Notes: generated by a model from the sequence alone, not told the origin. A stretch of DNA of 64,000 bases from CBDDCQ01 sp965226285 (GCA_965226285.1 CBDDCQ010000005.1:620001-684000); one strand, 5' to 3'. Positions 18,464-27,554 are shown, counted from the first letter of the stretch. A program made the numbers and translations.

Positions 18464-19642
18464 TTAAAGTATTGTAGTTATAAGTTCATAGGTTTGTTTG
18501 GCTATTTCCAGTTCTTCATTAGTTGGAATGACTAATATTTTTACTTTTGATTTTTCAGATTGTACTTCTATAATTTTTTTGGCTTTTTTATTATTTTTTT
18601 CTAAATCTATTTCTATACCTATCACTTGCATATTTTCACAAATACCCCTACGCGTTTGAATATCATTTTCACCTACCCCTGCGGTAAATACTATGGCGTC
18701 TAATCCATTTAAAGCCACTGTATAAGCCCCTATCATTTTTTGAATATTGTAATTATATATTTGAGAGGCTAAGAGGTTATTTTCATCATTTTTTTCTATA
18801 TTTGCTCTAATATCTCTCATATCGCTAAAGCCAGTCAGCCCTAACATTCCGCTTTTTTTGTTGAGTATATCAGAGGTCTCTTCTATGGAGTATCCTAATT
18901 GATGAACCATATAAAAAATAATAGAGGGGTCTAAATCCCCGCAACGTGTTCCCATGACTAATCCACTAAGAGGACCCATGCCCATGGTGGTATCTATACA
19001 TTTACCATCATTTATAGCTGCCATACTACAGCCGTTGCCCAAATGAATAGTGATTATTTTTGCATTGGGTTTACTTAAATACTCGATGGCTTTTTTACTT
19101 ACATACTTATGGCTAGTACCGTGAAATCCATATTTTCGTATTCCATATTTTGTATAAAATTCATTAGGAATAGCATATCGAAATGCCTTTTGAGGTATGG
19201 TTTGATGAAAAGCAGTATCAAATACTGCTATTTGTATGGCTTTGTCAAATACTTTTTCAGCCACTTTTATACCCTGTAGATTTGCTGGGTTATGAAGCGG
19301 TGCAAGAGGGTATAATTTTTTTATTTCATTTTTTACTTTCTGGTTGATTATAGTAGTTTTAGAGAATACCTCGCCTCCGTGTACTACTCTATGTCCTACT
19401 GCTTTTATATCAAAGGTATTTAATAATTTAGATATTTTTTCTAAGCCTTCTTTGTGAGATGCAATAGCAGTGGTATCTTTAACTTCTTTAGGTGTTCGTT
19501 GCGTAAAATTACAATGAGATATCGTGGAGCTGGTCTGTCCTATTCGTTCAATTATTCCACTAAAAAGTACATTGTTTGCTACAATATTTATAAGTTGGTA
19601 CTTGATAGAAGAACTACCCGAATTGATCACTAAAATATTCAT
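18464..19642 (-). CDS. ackA: Acetate kinase
   Basis: Interconverts acetyl phosphate + ADP and acetate + ATP. It is full length (392 aa) with the N-terminal LVINSGSSSIKYQL phosphate loop, HRVVHGG (substrate His), FDTAFH, and MGMGPLSGLVMGTRCGDLDP. A phosphotransacetylase gene usually sits beside ackA, but none is seen on either side. It is divergent from the TonB-like gene. Confidence 0.96.
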   Translation of the reverse strand: MNILVINSGSSSIKYQLINIVANNVLFSGIIERIGQTSSTISHCNFTQRTPKEVKDTTAIASHKEGLEKISKLLNTFDIKAVGHRVVHGGEVFSKTTIINQKVKNEIKKLYPLAPLHNPANLQGIKVAEKVFDKAIQIAVFDTAFHQTIPQKAFRYAIPNEFYTKYGIRKYGFHGTSHKYVSKKAIEYLSKPNAKIITIHLGNGCSMAAINDGKCIDTTMGMGPLSGLVMGTRCGDLDPSIIFYMVHQLGYSIEETSDILNKKSGMLGLTGFSDMRDIRANIEKNDENNLLASQIYNYNIQKMIGAYTVALNGLDAIVFTAGVGENDIQTRRGICENMQVIGIEIDLEKNNKKAKKIIEVQSEKSKVKILVIPTNEELEIAKQTYELITTIL

Positions 19643-19812
19643 AAAAAGTAATTTAGGGAATAATTCTTGCGAATGTACTAAAATTATTCTTAATTTATAT
19701 AATTAGAAGTTTTTTTTATGTTTTTTATTTTTTTTTAAAAAAGTAGGTTCATTAAAAAATTAATTGTAAATTAGCCCCGATATTTTTTAAATACTTAATA
19801 TTTAATAAAATT

Positions 19813-20514
19813 ATGGAACTAAAGAAGAACCCAAAACACGATACAGAAAAGAAGAAATTACTCTTTATTCAGTGTGGACTTATTATAGCTCTTTTGCTAA
19901 GTTATTTTGTGATAGAGGCAAAGTTTTATGAAAAAACTTATGGAAGTTTAGGAGAATTGTCTAATGCATTAGACGATGAGGAAGAAATACCTTTGACTCA
20001 ACCAGAGAAACCCAAATTGCCACCACCACCGCCACCGCCGCCCGATGTAATTACAGTAGTAGAAGACAATGTAGAACTCGACGATGAGCTTATCATGGAC
20101 AATACCGAAACGGATGAAGAAGAAGTAGTAGTAGTAGAGGAAGAAGAAACGGAAGAAGTATTTGATTTTGCTTTGGTAGAAGACCAAGCTACTTATCCCG
20201 GTTGTGAAAAATTAAAAACTAAGTTGGAAAAATATAATTGCTTCCAAAAGAATATCAACAAGTTTATTGTTAAAAATCTAAAATACCCTGAAATTGCAAG
20301 TGAAATGGGAATACAAGGTAGAGTATTCATCAGTTTTGTAATAGAAAAATCAGGAAAAATATCTAATGTAAGTATATTAAGGGGAGTAGATAAAAACTTA
20401 GATGCTGCAGCCATACGGGTAGTAAAAAAATTACCTAATATGATTCCTGCAAGACAGAGAAATAAACCCGTAAAGGTGAGTTTTAGACTACCTGTTACCT
20501 TTAGATTAAATTAA
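19813..20514 (+). CDS. TonB-family energy transducer
   Basis: A 233-aa protein that couples inner-membrane proton-motive force to outer-membrane receptors. It has a short basic N-terminus, one membrane anchor (LFIQCGLIIALLLSYFVIEA, about residues 19-38), a Pro-rich stretch (KLPPPPPPPPD), a strongly acidic Glu/Val linker (EEEVVVVEEEE), and a C-terminal TonB domain (YPEIASEMGIQGRVFISFVI through VSFRLPVTFRLN). ExbB/ExbD are not adjacent. Its last about 110 bases are the source of the tandem repeat units that follow. Confidence 0.88.
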   Translation: MELKKNPKHDTEKKKLLFIQCGLIIALLLSYFVIEAKFYEKTYGSLGELSNALDDEEEIPLTQPEKPKLPPPPPPPPDVITVVEDNVELDDELIMDNTETDEEEVVVVEEEETEEVFDFALVEDQATYPGCEKLKTKLEKYNCFQKNINKFIVKNLKYPEIASEMGIQGRVFISFVIEKSGKISNVSILRGVDKNLDAAAIRVVKKLPNMIPARQRNKPVKVSFRLPVTFRLN

Positions 20515-22140
20515 TTAAATTTATTTAAACCTTACTAATATGAGAAAACACTATTACTATTATTGCTAATTTTATATAGCGATGATTACAAACTTATTTT
20601 TCACTGCTTGTACAAAAGAAGGGGAATAGGTAAAAAACTTAGATGCTACAGCCATTATGGGTAGTAAAAAAATTACCTAATATGATTCCTGCAAGACAGA
20701 GAAATAAACCTGTAAAGGTGAGTTTTAGACTACCTGTTACCTTATAGGTTAAATTAATTTAAATTTATTTAAACATTACTATTATGAGAAAAACACTCTT
20801 ATTACTTTATTGCTAATTTTTAAACCCTAACTTATGAAAAAACTATTATACATAATTGTTATTTTATCATTTTATTCTTGTCATAAGGAGATTTATATTA
20901 ATAGGTATTCACGCTACATATTAAGGTTTGCCGTTAATTTTGAAACAGCACCTGCTAGTGCTTTTCGTTGCACAATAGAATGTACTGATAACGTTGCCCC
21001 TAAACCCCTTATCAGTGCCGAAGGAAACTTTACTACTCTTGGTTTTAAAACATTAATTTCATTTAAGAGTCATCAGCACTGGGGACATAAAGGTATTAGG
21101 AAAGTTTTCATAAGTCACCCTGTTTTAGACAAAGATCGTATTTTTGAATTAGAAGTTTACAGATATAATAAGATTGTTTTAACTAAAAAAATAACTTTAA
21201 GAACGAGTAGAAATCGAGATGACCGTCTTACTACCAGTAAAATAGTAGTGACTCCTATGGATAATTTTGTAAAAGTGGCAAGAGATGATGGTTCAGCTTT
21301 TACATTAAACCTGTAACCTTTGGAGAGTTGGTAATCACAATTATAAATACAAAAAAAATGATAACGTATGAAACCCTAACTTATGAAAAAACTATTATAC
21401 ACAGATGCTACAGCCATACGGGTAGTAAAAAAATTACCTAATATGATTTCCTGCAAAAACGGAGAAATAAACCTATAAAGGTAAGTTTTAGACTAAAACT
21501 GTTACCTTTAGATTAAATTAATTAAATTAGTTAAACATTTTAAACATTACTATATGAGAAAATACTATTATTACTATTATTGCTAATTTTATATAGCGAT
21601 GATACAAACTTATTTTTCACTGCTTGTACAAAAGAAGCGGAAATAGGTAAAAAACTTAGATGCTACAGCCATATGGGTAGTAAAAGAATTACCTAATATG
21701 ATTTCCTGCAAAACGGAGAAATAAACCTATAAAGGTAAGTTTTAGACTAAACTGTTACCTATTAGATTAAATTATTTAAACATTTTAAACATTACTATAT
21801 GAGAAAACACTATTATTACTTTATTGCTAATTTTATATAGCGATGATTACAAACTTATTTTTCACTGCTTGTACTAAAAGAAGGGGAATAATAGGTAAAA
21901 AACTTAGATGCTACAGCCATTATGGGTAGTAAAAAATTTACCTAATATGATTCTTGCAAGACAGAGAAATAAACCTATAAAGGTAAGTTTTAGACTAAAC
22001 TGTTACTTTTAGATTAAATTAGTTAAACATTTTAAATATTACTACTATGAGAAAACACTATTACTTTATTGTTAATTTTTATATAGCGATAATTACAAGC
22101 TTATTTTTCATTGCTTGTACAAAAGAATCTGATCTTTTAG
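20395..22140 (+). repeat. Decayed tandem array of about 250-bp units (tonB 3' end + spacer + protease 5' end)
   Basis: The unit beginning near tonB codons for DAAAIRVVKKLPN, running through its stop and an AT-rich spacer into ATGAGAAAACACTATTAC and the lipoprotein signal of the C10 protease (ending near ACTKE), occurs about five times: starting near 20395, 20635, 21397, 21650 and 21900. The last unit continues into the intact protease gene at 22047. Internal copies contain frameshifts and stops. A small lipoprotein gene interrupts the array (20834-21316), and a partial lipoprotein start recurs at about 21367-21402. Apart from that gene, I see no intact coding in 20515-22046. Confidence 0.8.
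20834..21316 (+). CDS. Small lipoprotein beside the C10 protease (paralogue 1)
   Basis: A 160-aa predicted lipoprotein (MKKLLYIIVILSFYSC, lipobox FYSC) with a probably beta-rich body. It is a clear paralogue of 23289-23774: both share KDRIFELxVYR, LTKKITLRTS, VVTPxDNFVKV and a C-terminal AFxLNL. No family is recognised. By analogy, C10 proteases of streptococci and Bacteroides are accompanied by small inhibitor genes, so an inhibitor or immunity role is possible, but nothing in the sequence proves this. It lies inside the decayed tandem array. Confidence 0.75.
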   Translation: MKKLLYIIVILSFYSCHKEIYINRYSRYILRFAVNFETAPASAFRCTIECTDNVAPKPLISAEGNFTTLGFKTLISFKSHQHWGHKGIRKVFISHPVLDKDRIFELEVYRYNKIVLTKKITLRTSRNRDDRLTTSKIVVTPMDNFVKVARDDGSAFTLNL

Positions 22141-23285
22141 ATAAAGGCGTAGCCTCTCAAAAAACGGTTCAAAAGATTGATAAAGTCGGAGAGGCGATTG
22201 ATTTTATAAACGATGTATTTATCTCCCATGATTTAACAAATTCAGCACCAGGGAGTACTGCTACTCCTAAGGTGAGTATTAGTAAATCAACCATAGATAC
22301 TATTTATGATTTGCCCGATAAAAACAAAAAACCTTTTTTACAGTTGGTAGTTTTTAAACCAAAGGCTTATGCCTTGATTAGCGTGATAAAAAAAGTAAAG
22401 AATCCGCCGGTGCTTTTTTATAGCAAAGATAAATTTGATATAAAAAAACCGAGTATTGGATTGATTAAATATTTAAAAGATTTTCTTGCCAACTCGGTTA
22501 AACCAAAAGTATCTATGGGAAGGTTTACTGTCTCTGAATACAGAATTGGGTATAGAACAACTATAATAGAGCAAGTAGCTCCGCTCTTACAAACTGAATG
22601 GCATCAGAACGTTCCTTTCAACAAAACCATTGTCTCAAAAAAAGGAATAGACCAACTTTTGGTGGGCTGTGTAGCGGTTGCTACTGGACAGATGATGGCA
22701 TATTACAGAAAAAATAACCTTAAATATTACAATTGGGATAAAATATTATCAGGATACCAGAATTATAGTAGTACAGCAGACTTTTTATGGGATATAGCAG
22801 AAGGGGTAAATATGAATTATGGAACGCCTAGTCAAGGAGGATCTGGTACACAGAATATTGAGGCGGTGAAATATTTTAGATCAGCAGGTTATACCGCAAA
22901 TTTAATAAATTGCCAATATAGTATCATATTTAATGAACTAAAACAAAAAAGACCCGTTTATCTTTCAGCTTTTGCAAAAAAAATTTATAGCACTTGGTTT
23001 TGGAGTATATTTGGGATACCATACATCACATACGGTGATGGACATGCTTGGGTAACTGATGGTTATCGTATTGTTACTGATAGTAGGATCTTTAGAATAG
23101 ATAAAGTGGATCCCCGTACAGGACGGGTTCTTGATACCAGTACTTATAGCATATCAAAAACTACTACATATCTCCATATGAATTGGGGCTGGTTTGATAG
23201 CAATAGTTGGTGTACCTATAATTATTGGAAAGAGGGTAGTGATAATTTCCAATACAAGAAAAAAATTATGACTGTGAAACCCTAA
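22047..23285 (+). CDS. C10-family (streptopain-like) cysteine protease, lipoprotein
   Basis: A 412-aa secreted protease precursor. Residues 1-24 form a lipoprotein signal (lipobox FIAC, Cys24); a propeptide follows to about residue 175. The mature domain has the C10 start LLQTEWHQNVPFN, catalytic Cys208 in LLVGCVAVATGQMMAYY, catalytic His333 in GDGHAWVTDGYR, and NWGW at 379-382, which supplies the Asn/Trp of the active site. The length matches Bacteroidota C10 enzymes. A paralogous small lipoprotein gene starts 3 bases after its stop. It is probably surface-exposed and may degrade host or competitor proteins; this is inference. Confidence 0.93.
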   Translation: MRKHYYFIVNFYIAIITSLFFIACTKESDLLDKGVASQKTVQKIDKVGEAIDFINDVFISHDLTNSAPGSTATPKVSISKSTIDTIYDLPDKNKKPFLQLVVFKPKAYALISVIKKVKNPPVLFYSKDKFDIKKPSIGLIKYLKDFLANSVKPKVSMGRFTVSEYRIGYRTTIIEQVAPLLQTEWHQNVPFNKTIVSKKGIDQLLVGCVAVATGQMMAYYRKNNLKYYNWDKILSGYQNYSSTADFLWDIAEGVNMNYGTPSQGGSGTQNIEAVKYFRSAGYTANLINCQYSIIFNELKQKRPVYLSAFAKKIYSTWFWSIFGIPYITYGDGHAWVTDGYRIVTDSRIFRIDKVDPRTGRVLDTSTYSISKTTTYLHMNWGWFDSNSWCTYNYWKEGSDNFQYKKKIMTVKP

Positions 23286-23288
23286 CTT

Positions 23289-23774
23289 ATGAAAAAACTA
23301 TTATGTATAATTGTTATTTTATCATTTTATTCTTGTAGTAAAATAGAAAGGGAACCACTTTGTTGTAAGACAAGTTATGAATTATGCTTCAGAGTTTATT
23401 TTAAAACAGCACCTATTAATGATTTTCTTGTCGCAATAGAATGTGTTGATAAAATTGTCCCTAAACCTCATATAAGTGCCCAAGGACACGTGAGTACGAT
23501 TGGCTGGCATAAAAAAGTAATCTCATTTTGGAGTAGTCCTAAATTGGGAAATGTTAGGCAAGTTGTCATAGATCACCCTGTTATAGATAAAGATCGTATT
23601 TTTGAATTAAACGTTTACAGAGATAATAGGACTATTTTGACTAAAAAAATAACTTTAAGAACGAGTAAATCTGATAAAACTGATAAATTATTTACCAGTA
23701 AAGTAGTAGTGACTCCTATAGATAATTTTGTAAAAGTGACAGGAGATAGTTCAGCTTTTAGATTAAACCTGTAA
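23289..23774 (+). CDS. Small lipoprotein beside the C10 protease (paralogue 2)
   Basis: A 161-aa lipoprotein (lipobox FYSC at residues 13-16) starting 3 bases after the protease stop, so almost certainly co-transcribed. It is a paralogue of 20834-21316 with about half the positions alike, strongest in the C-terminal half. The N-terminal third is variable and Cys-rich (PLCCKTSYELCF). A candidate protease inhibitor or accessory factor by position only. Confidence 0.75.
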   Translation: MKKLLCIIVILSFYSCSKIEREPLCCKTSYELCFRVYFKTAPINDFLVAIECVDKIVPKPHISAQGHVSTIGWHKKVISFWSSPKLGNVRQVVIDHPVIDKDRIFELNVYRDNRTILTKKITLRTSKSDKTDKLFTSKVVVTPIDNFVKVTGDSSAFRLNL

Positions 23775-23867
23775 CCTTATAATTCAATAATATAGCACTG
23801 ATATTTAGGTAATTGTGATTTGGTTGTAAATGGTAAAATGTATTTGATGTATTTATAAATGGAATAG

Positions 23868-23890
23868 CCTGCCTGCCGAAAGGCAGGGGG
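23868..23890. repeat. Short dispersed palindrome (CCTGCCTGCCGAAAGGCAGG)
   Basis: GC-rich inverted repeat standing out from AT-rich surroundings. A related palindrome (CCTGTCTGCCGACAGGCAGG) is at 33396-33420. It could be a REP-like element or a terminator stem after the lipoprotein gene. Confidence 0.6.
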
Positions 23891-23948
23891 CTTTGTAAAG
23901 TGAGATCAAACAGAGTATCTTCTCTTTTACTATTTCGTTAATTTTATT

Positions 23949-24965
23949 ATGACTATTATTGTGAAAAAGATTTTATTACTATTGATTTGTGTTTGTTTTA
24001 TATCTTGTTATCAAACGGAATATCAAATCAAAAAAGAAAAAATAGATTTAGGAATTCAAAACCATTTTAGAGGCTTGGCATTATCTGTAGAAAATGTAGT
24101 ATGGGTAGGAGGTAGTAAAGGTAGTTTTTTGCATTCTGCTGATTTGGGTAAAACATGGAAAGTAGATTCTATAAAGGAGTTTCACTCACTGGATTTCCGT
24201 TCTTGTATTGCTGCAAGTAAAAACAACGCTATTCTTTTAAGTGCAGGTTCTCCAGCAGTAATGATAGAAACTACAGATGGAGGAGAGAATTGGGCAAAAA
24301 TATTTATAGACACTGCTAAAACCGTATTTTTTAATTCTATAAAAAAAGATATTGCAGTAGGAGACCCTCAGGGAAAAACCATAGATATACTCAAAAAGAC
24401 CAATGGTATATGGAAGAGGTTACCACCTTCTAACATTCCTTTTAACATAGGCAAAGAAGCTTGTTTTGCAGCGAGTAATACTTGTATAGACTACGACGTT
24501 TCTTCGGATACCTATTGGATTGGGTTAGGGGGTGAAAAAAGAATAAGAGTATATCAATCTACTGATGGAGGAAATACCTTTGAAGCTTTTGATACTCCGA
24601 TGTTACCCGGTAAAGCCAGAGGCATTTACTCTATAGATTTTAAAGATAGCAAAATTGGTGTAGCCGTAGGAGGGAGTTATTTACATCCTGATGACACCCG
24701 ATCTGCTATATATTCTACTGATGGAGGAAAAACATGGAAACGACCCATTACCCCCCTCTCTGGCTACCGTTCTTGTGTAACGCACTTTAAAGGAAATATA
24801 TTTGTAGCTGTGGGCATTAATGGAATGGATATATCTTATGACAATGGTAAAAATTGGCAAAAAATAGATCATACAAATTTGAATGCAATTCAGTTTTTCA
24901 AGAGGACAAATACTGCTATAGCCGTAGGAAATAAAGGAGCGATATATAAATATACTTTCTTTTAG
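23949..24965 (+). CDS. YCF48/BNR-repeat beta-propeller lipoprotein
   Basis: A 338-aa lipoprotein (LLLLICVCFISC, lipobox FISC) with repeated SxDxGxxW-type motifs: SADLGKTWK, TTDGGENWAK, STDGGNTFEAF, STDGGKTWKR and SYDNGKNWQK, which are typical of BNR/YCF48-like propellers. Similar flavobacterial proteins are often annotated as oxidoreductase or photosystem stability-like, with no proven function. A GTG codon four codons after ATG 23949 is an alternative start. Confidence 0.8.
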   Translation: MTIIVKKILLLLICVCFISCYQTEYQIKKEKIDLGIQNHFRGLALSVENVVWVGGSKGSFLHSADLGKTWKVDSIKEFHSLDFRSCIAASKNNAILLSAGSPAVMIETTDGGENWAKIFIDTAKTVFFNSIKKDIAVGDPQGKTIDILKKTNGIWKRLPPSNIPFNIGKEACFAASNTCIDYDVSSDTYWIGLGGEKRIRVYQSTDGGNTFEAFDTPMLPGKARGIYSIDFKDSKIGVAVGGSYLHPDDTRSAIYSTDGGKTWKRPITPLSGYRSCVTHFKGNIFVAVGINGMDISYDNGKNWQKIDHTNLNAIQFFKRTNTAIAVGNKGAIYKYTFF

Positions 24966-25050
24966 TTTCAAATATTCTTTTGCTATCCTCTTGAGGAAAC
25001 GACTTTAAAGATTTTTTAGCTCGTTCTCTAAAAATGATTTTATAACTCAT
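24966..25050 (-). pseudogene. Truncated RelE/ParE-type toxin (N-terminal about 28 codons)
   Basis: ATG 25050 overlaps the end of the upstream antitoxin (ATATGAGTTATAA) and reads MSYKIIFRERAKKSLKSFPQ then EDSKRIFE, the usual start of a RelE/ParE-superfamily mRNA-interferase toxin. The frame then runs into the 3' end of the YCF48-like gene on the other strand. The catalytic C-terminal half is absent. Confidence 0.65.
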
Positions 25051-25242
25051 ATCCTATTATCTCAGCTATTTCTTCAAGTGTATAGATTTTCTCATCAACA
25101 TTTTTTTTAGCCTCATCATAAAGTTTACAATCATTTTCTTCTTCGAGTAGTTCGATGCTCTCAATAAATAATTATAATCTTCCATACTTATTATAGCCTT
25201 TGTCTTATTTCCTTCTATATCTGTAATAAATTGCGTATCCAT
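25040..25242 (-). pseudogene. Antitoxin of a RelBE/ParDE-type pair, with a 1-base deletion
   Basis: ATG 25242 begins MDTQFITDIEGNKTKAIISM then EDYNYLL. A one-base deletion near 25163 moves the reading to ESIELLEEENDCKLYDEAKK and ends EEIAEIIGYEL, the shape of a Phd/RelB-type antitoxin of about 67 aa. The 203-base length equals 204 minus one, which agrees with a single deletion. Its stop overlaps the toxin start. Confidence 0.6.
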
Positions 25243-25286
25243 ATCAAAAATGAAAGAATATCAGTATCAATTAACGCTCTATTCAT
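25243..25286 (-). pseudogene. VapC-like PIN toxin stub (about 14 codons)
   Basis: ATG 25286 overlaps the stop of the upstream antitoxin gene (GATGAATAG) and reads MNRALIDTDILSFL, the beginning of PIN-domain toxins with the first catalytic Asp. The sequence then joins the start of the RelB-like antitoxin at 25242, so nearly the entire toxin is gone. Confidence 0.6.
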
Positions 25287-25515
25287 CTATTGGTTTTCTA
25301 GTACTTTGTCTATTTTGGAGTAAATTTTCTGTAAGGTCTTTAAAGACAGAATTATCAATATCTCTCCAAACGCCTGAAAAAGACAAAATATCTGATTTTT
25401 TACTTCCTGTATTCTCCAATGTTGAAACAAAATCTGAAAGAGATTTTAAGTTTTTAGCCGGTATTTCTAAAACCTTTCTAACTAAAGTATTTCGTATTTG
25501 TGCTTCTGTTTTCAT
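25279..25515 (-). CDS. VapB-like antitoxin (orphaned)
   Basis: A 78-aa ORF (MKTEAQIRNTLVRKVLEIPA ... SDILSFSGVWRDIDNSVFKDLTENLLQNR) that resembles small Bacteroidota antitoxins preceding PIN-domain toxins (pattern DILSfaGxWkDi...fddlt.nl...R). The frame is intact and four bases of its end overlap the toxin stub. It may still be made although its toxin is deleted. Confidence in family assignment is moderate; no DNA-binding motif is obvious. Confidence 0.55.
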   Translation of the reverse strand: MKTEAQIRNTLVRKVLEIPAKNLKSLSDFVSTLENTGSKKSDILSFSGVWRDIDNSVFKDLTENLLQNRQSTRKPIDE

Positions 25516-25708
25516 ATTGCAAAGTTATTAATATTATCTGTTATGAGTATTTATTCTATATTTCATCACTTGAATTTGTAAGGAATTAAGAAACCCTCTT
25601 TTACTTATATTCCTTATAGTTTGATGTTTTATTATTTGTTTTGTTTGTCTTATTTTGTTTTTTAGTTTGATTGTGCAAATATAATAAAAGTTACATTTAA
25701 AACAAGTG

Positions 25709-25891
25709 TTATTTTAAAAAACTTAGATGAATTAAATACTGGATAAACTCCTTAACATCTGTTTTAGGGTTCAAATTATTGCGATTACAAAACTTAGCAT
25801 ATTGTTTTAAAAAATTTAAATAAGTTTTTATAGTACTTTCAGCGTAATTTCGCTGTAACATGTGCTTTTCAATAGTCTGTAATACATTCAT
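25709..25891 (-). pseudogene. Tyrosine recombinase fragment (N-terminal SAM-like domain only)
   Basis: Sixty codons read MNVLQTIEKHMLQRNYAEST then IKTYLNFLKQYAKFC, the core-binding domain of phage-type or Xer-type integrases. The catalytic domain with the R-H-R-Y residues is missing. It is probably a relic of a mobile element that also brought the toxin-antitoxin scraps. Confidence 0.65.
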
Positions 25892-25952
25892 AGATAAATG
25901 ACTTTATACAAATCTAACCTTATCTAATGACTTATACTGTTAAAAAATGTAA

Positions 25953-26109
25953 ATTCAATTAGTAAGTGCAACACTTAGTGAAAAATATTCAAATCAAGAT
26001 AAACAACAGACCTAATGAAAGGGAATAAATTATGTAAGACCTTTCCAATTATTTTATAAATTTGTAGAAAAAAATCAAAATTAAATAATGTTGCACTTGT
26101 AAGTTGAAT
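25953..26109 (+). mobile_element. IS30-type element remnant with both terminal inverted repeats
   Basis: Imperfect terminal inverted repeats of about 23 bp: ATTCAATTAGTAAGTGCAAC at 25953 and the complement of GTTGCACTTGTAAGTTGAAT ending at 26109. Between them is a frame-broken piece of the transposase C-terminus: KNIQIKINNRP, then after a shift GINYVRPFQLFYKFVEKNQN and stop. The INNRP motif is typical of IS30-family transposases. At 157 bp it is an internally deleted, MITE-like relic. Confidence 0.6.
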
Positions 26110-26166
26110 CTACCACCTCTACATTCAGAATGGAGATTTTTTATAATAATGAAATGATATTAAGAA

Positions 26167-27510
26167 TTATAGTTCCTTAATTTCAAAATATTCCATAAAC
26201 TTGGTGGTGTAGTTTCCTTTGATAAAATCTCGATTATCCATAAGTTGTTTATGAAAAGGAATAGAAGTCTCTATACCTTCAATAATGAATTCATCTAAAG
26301 CTCTTCTCATTTTAGAGATAGCTTCTTTTCTAGTTTGAGCTGTAGTAATAAGTTTAGCAATCATGGAGTCATAATAAGAAGGTATTACGTATCCTGAATA
26401 TACATGCGTATCTACCCTTACTCCGTGTCCTCCAGGTAGGTGTAAGTTTGTAATTTTACCTGGGTTGGGTTGAAAATCTTTATATGGATTTTCTGCATTA
26501 ATTCTGCATTCTATGGAATGTAATTTAGGCAAATAGTTTTTACCTGATATAGTTACTCCATAAGCTACTAATATTTGTTCTCTTATCAAGTCATAATCTA
26601 TTATTTGTTCTGTAATAGGATGCTCTACTTGAATACGAGTATTCATTTCCATAAAATAGAAGTTTTTATGTTTATCTACCAGAAATTCGATAGTGCCTGC
26701 TCCTTCGTATTTGATACTTTCAGCAGCTTTTATAGCAGCGTTGCCCATAGCATTTCTGAGTTTGTCAGTCATAAATGGAGATGGGGTTTCTTCTACTAAT
26801 TTTTGATGTCTCCGTTGGATAGAGCAATCTCTTTCTGAAAGATGGCAAGCTTTACCTTTAGAATCGCCTATGATTTGTATTTCTATATGTCTAGGCTCTT
26901 CTATAAGTTTTTCCATATACATTCCATCGTCTCCAAAAGCAGCTTTAGCTTCTTTTCGAGCGGAGTCCCAGTGTTCTTTAAGTTCATCTTCTGAAAATAC
27001 AGCGCGCATACCCCTACCACCTCCCCCTGAAGTGGCTTTTATCATTACAGGATATTTTATCTTTTTAGCTAGTTTTTTAGCTTCTTCATAAGATTCTAAG
27101 AGACCATCAGAACCTGGTACGCAAGGTACTCCAGCTTTCTTCATAGTTGCTTTAGCAGAGGCTTTGTCTCCCATGCGTCTAATCATATTTCCTGAGGCCC
27201 CTATAAATTTGATTCCGTGTTCTTTACACATATCCGAGAATGTAGCATTTTCGGATAAAAAACCATAGCCAGGATGAATAGCTTCGACATTAGTAACTTC
27301 TGCTGCAGACATTACGTTATGCATGTTTAAATAAGAATCTTTAGAGGCAGGAGGACCCACACATACAGCTTCATCAGCAAATTTTACATGTAAGCTATCT
27401 CTATCTGCAGTGGAATATATAGCAACTGTATTAATACCCATTTCTTTTGCAGTTCGAATAATTCTCATGGCTATCTCTCCTCTATTGGCAACTAATATTT
27501 TTTTAAACAT
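26167..27510 (-). CDS. accC: Biotin carboxylase subunit of acetyl-CoA carboxylase
   Basis: ATP-grasp enzyme that carboxylates the biotin on AccB, the first step of malonyl-CoA synthesis. Full length (447 aa), with N-terminal KKILVANRGEIAMRIIRTAK, the glycine-rich ATP loop KATSGGGGRGMR near residue 159, EKLIEEPRHIEIQI, the catalytic RDCSIQRRHQKLVEE and MNTRIQVEHPITE. It follows accB by 44 bases. Confidence 0.97.
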   Translation of the reverse strand: MFKKILVANRGEIAMRIIRTAKEMGINTVAIYSTADRDSLHVKFADEAVCVGPPASKDSYLNMHNVMSAAEVTNVEAIHPGYGFLSENATFSDMCKEHGIKFIGASGNMIRRMGDKASAKATMKKAGVPCVPGSDGLLESYEEAKKLAKKIKYPVMIKATSGGGGRGMRAVFSEDELKEHWDSARKEAKAAFGDDGMYMEKLIEEPRHIEIQIIGDSKGKACHLSERDCSIQRRHQKLVEETPSPFMTDKLRNAMGNAAIKAAESIKYEGAGTIEFLVDKHKNFYFMEMNTRIQVEHPITEQIIDYDLIREQILVAYGVTISGKNYLPKLHSIECRINAENPYKDFQPNPGKITNLHLPGGHGVRVDTHVYSGYVIPSYYDSMIAKLITTAQTRKEAISKMRRALDEFIIEGIETSIPFHKQLMDNRDFIKGNYTTKFMEYFEIKEL

Positions 27511-27554
27511 ATATATATTTGTAAATGTTTATTTGCTTGATAAAAAAACAATAT

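Noticed and set aside
25250..25531. A plus-strand 93-codon frame
   Set aside because: The minus strand holds a better antitoxin gene with an overlapping toxin stub; the plus frame has no recognisable features.
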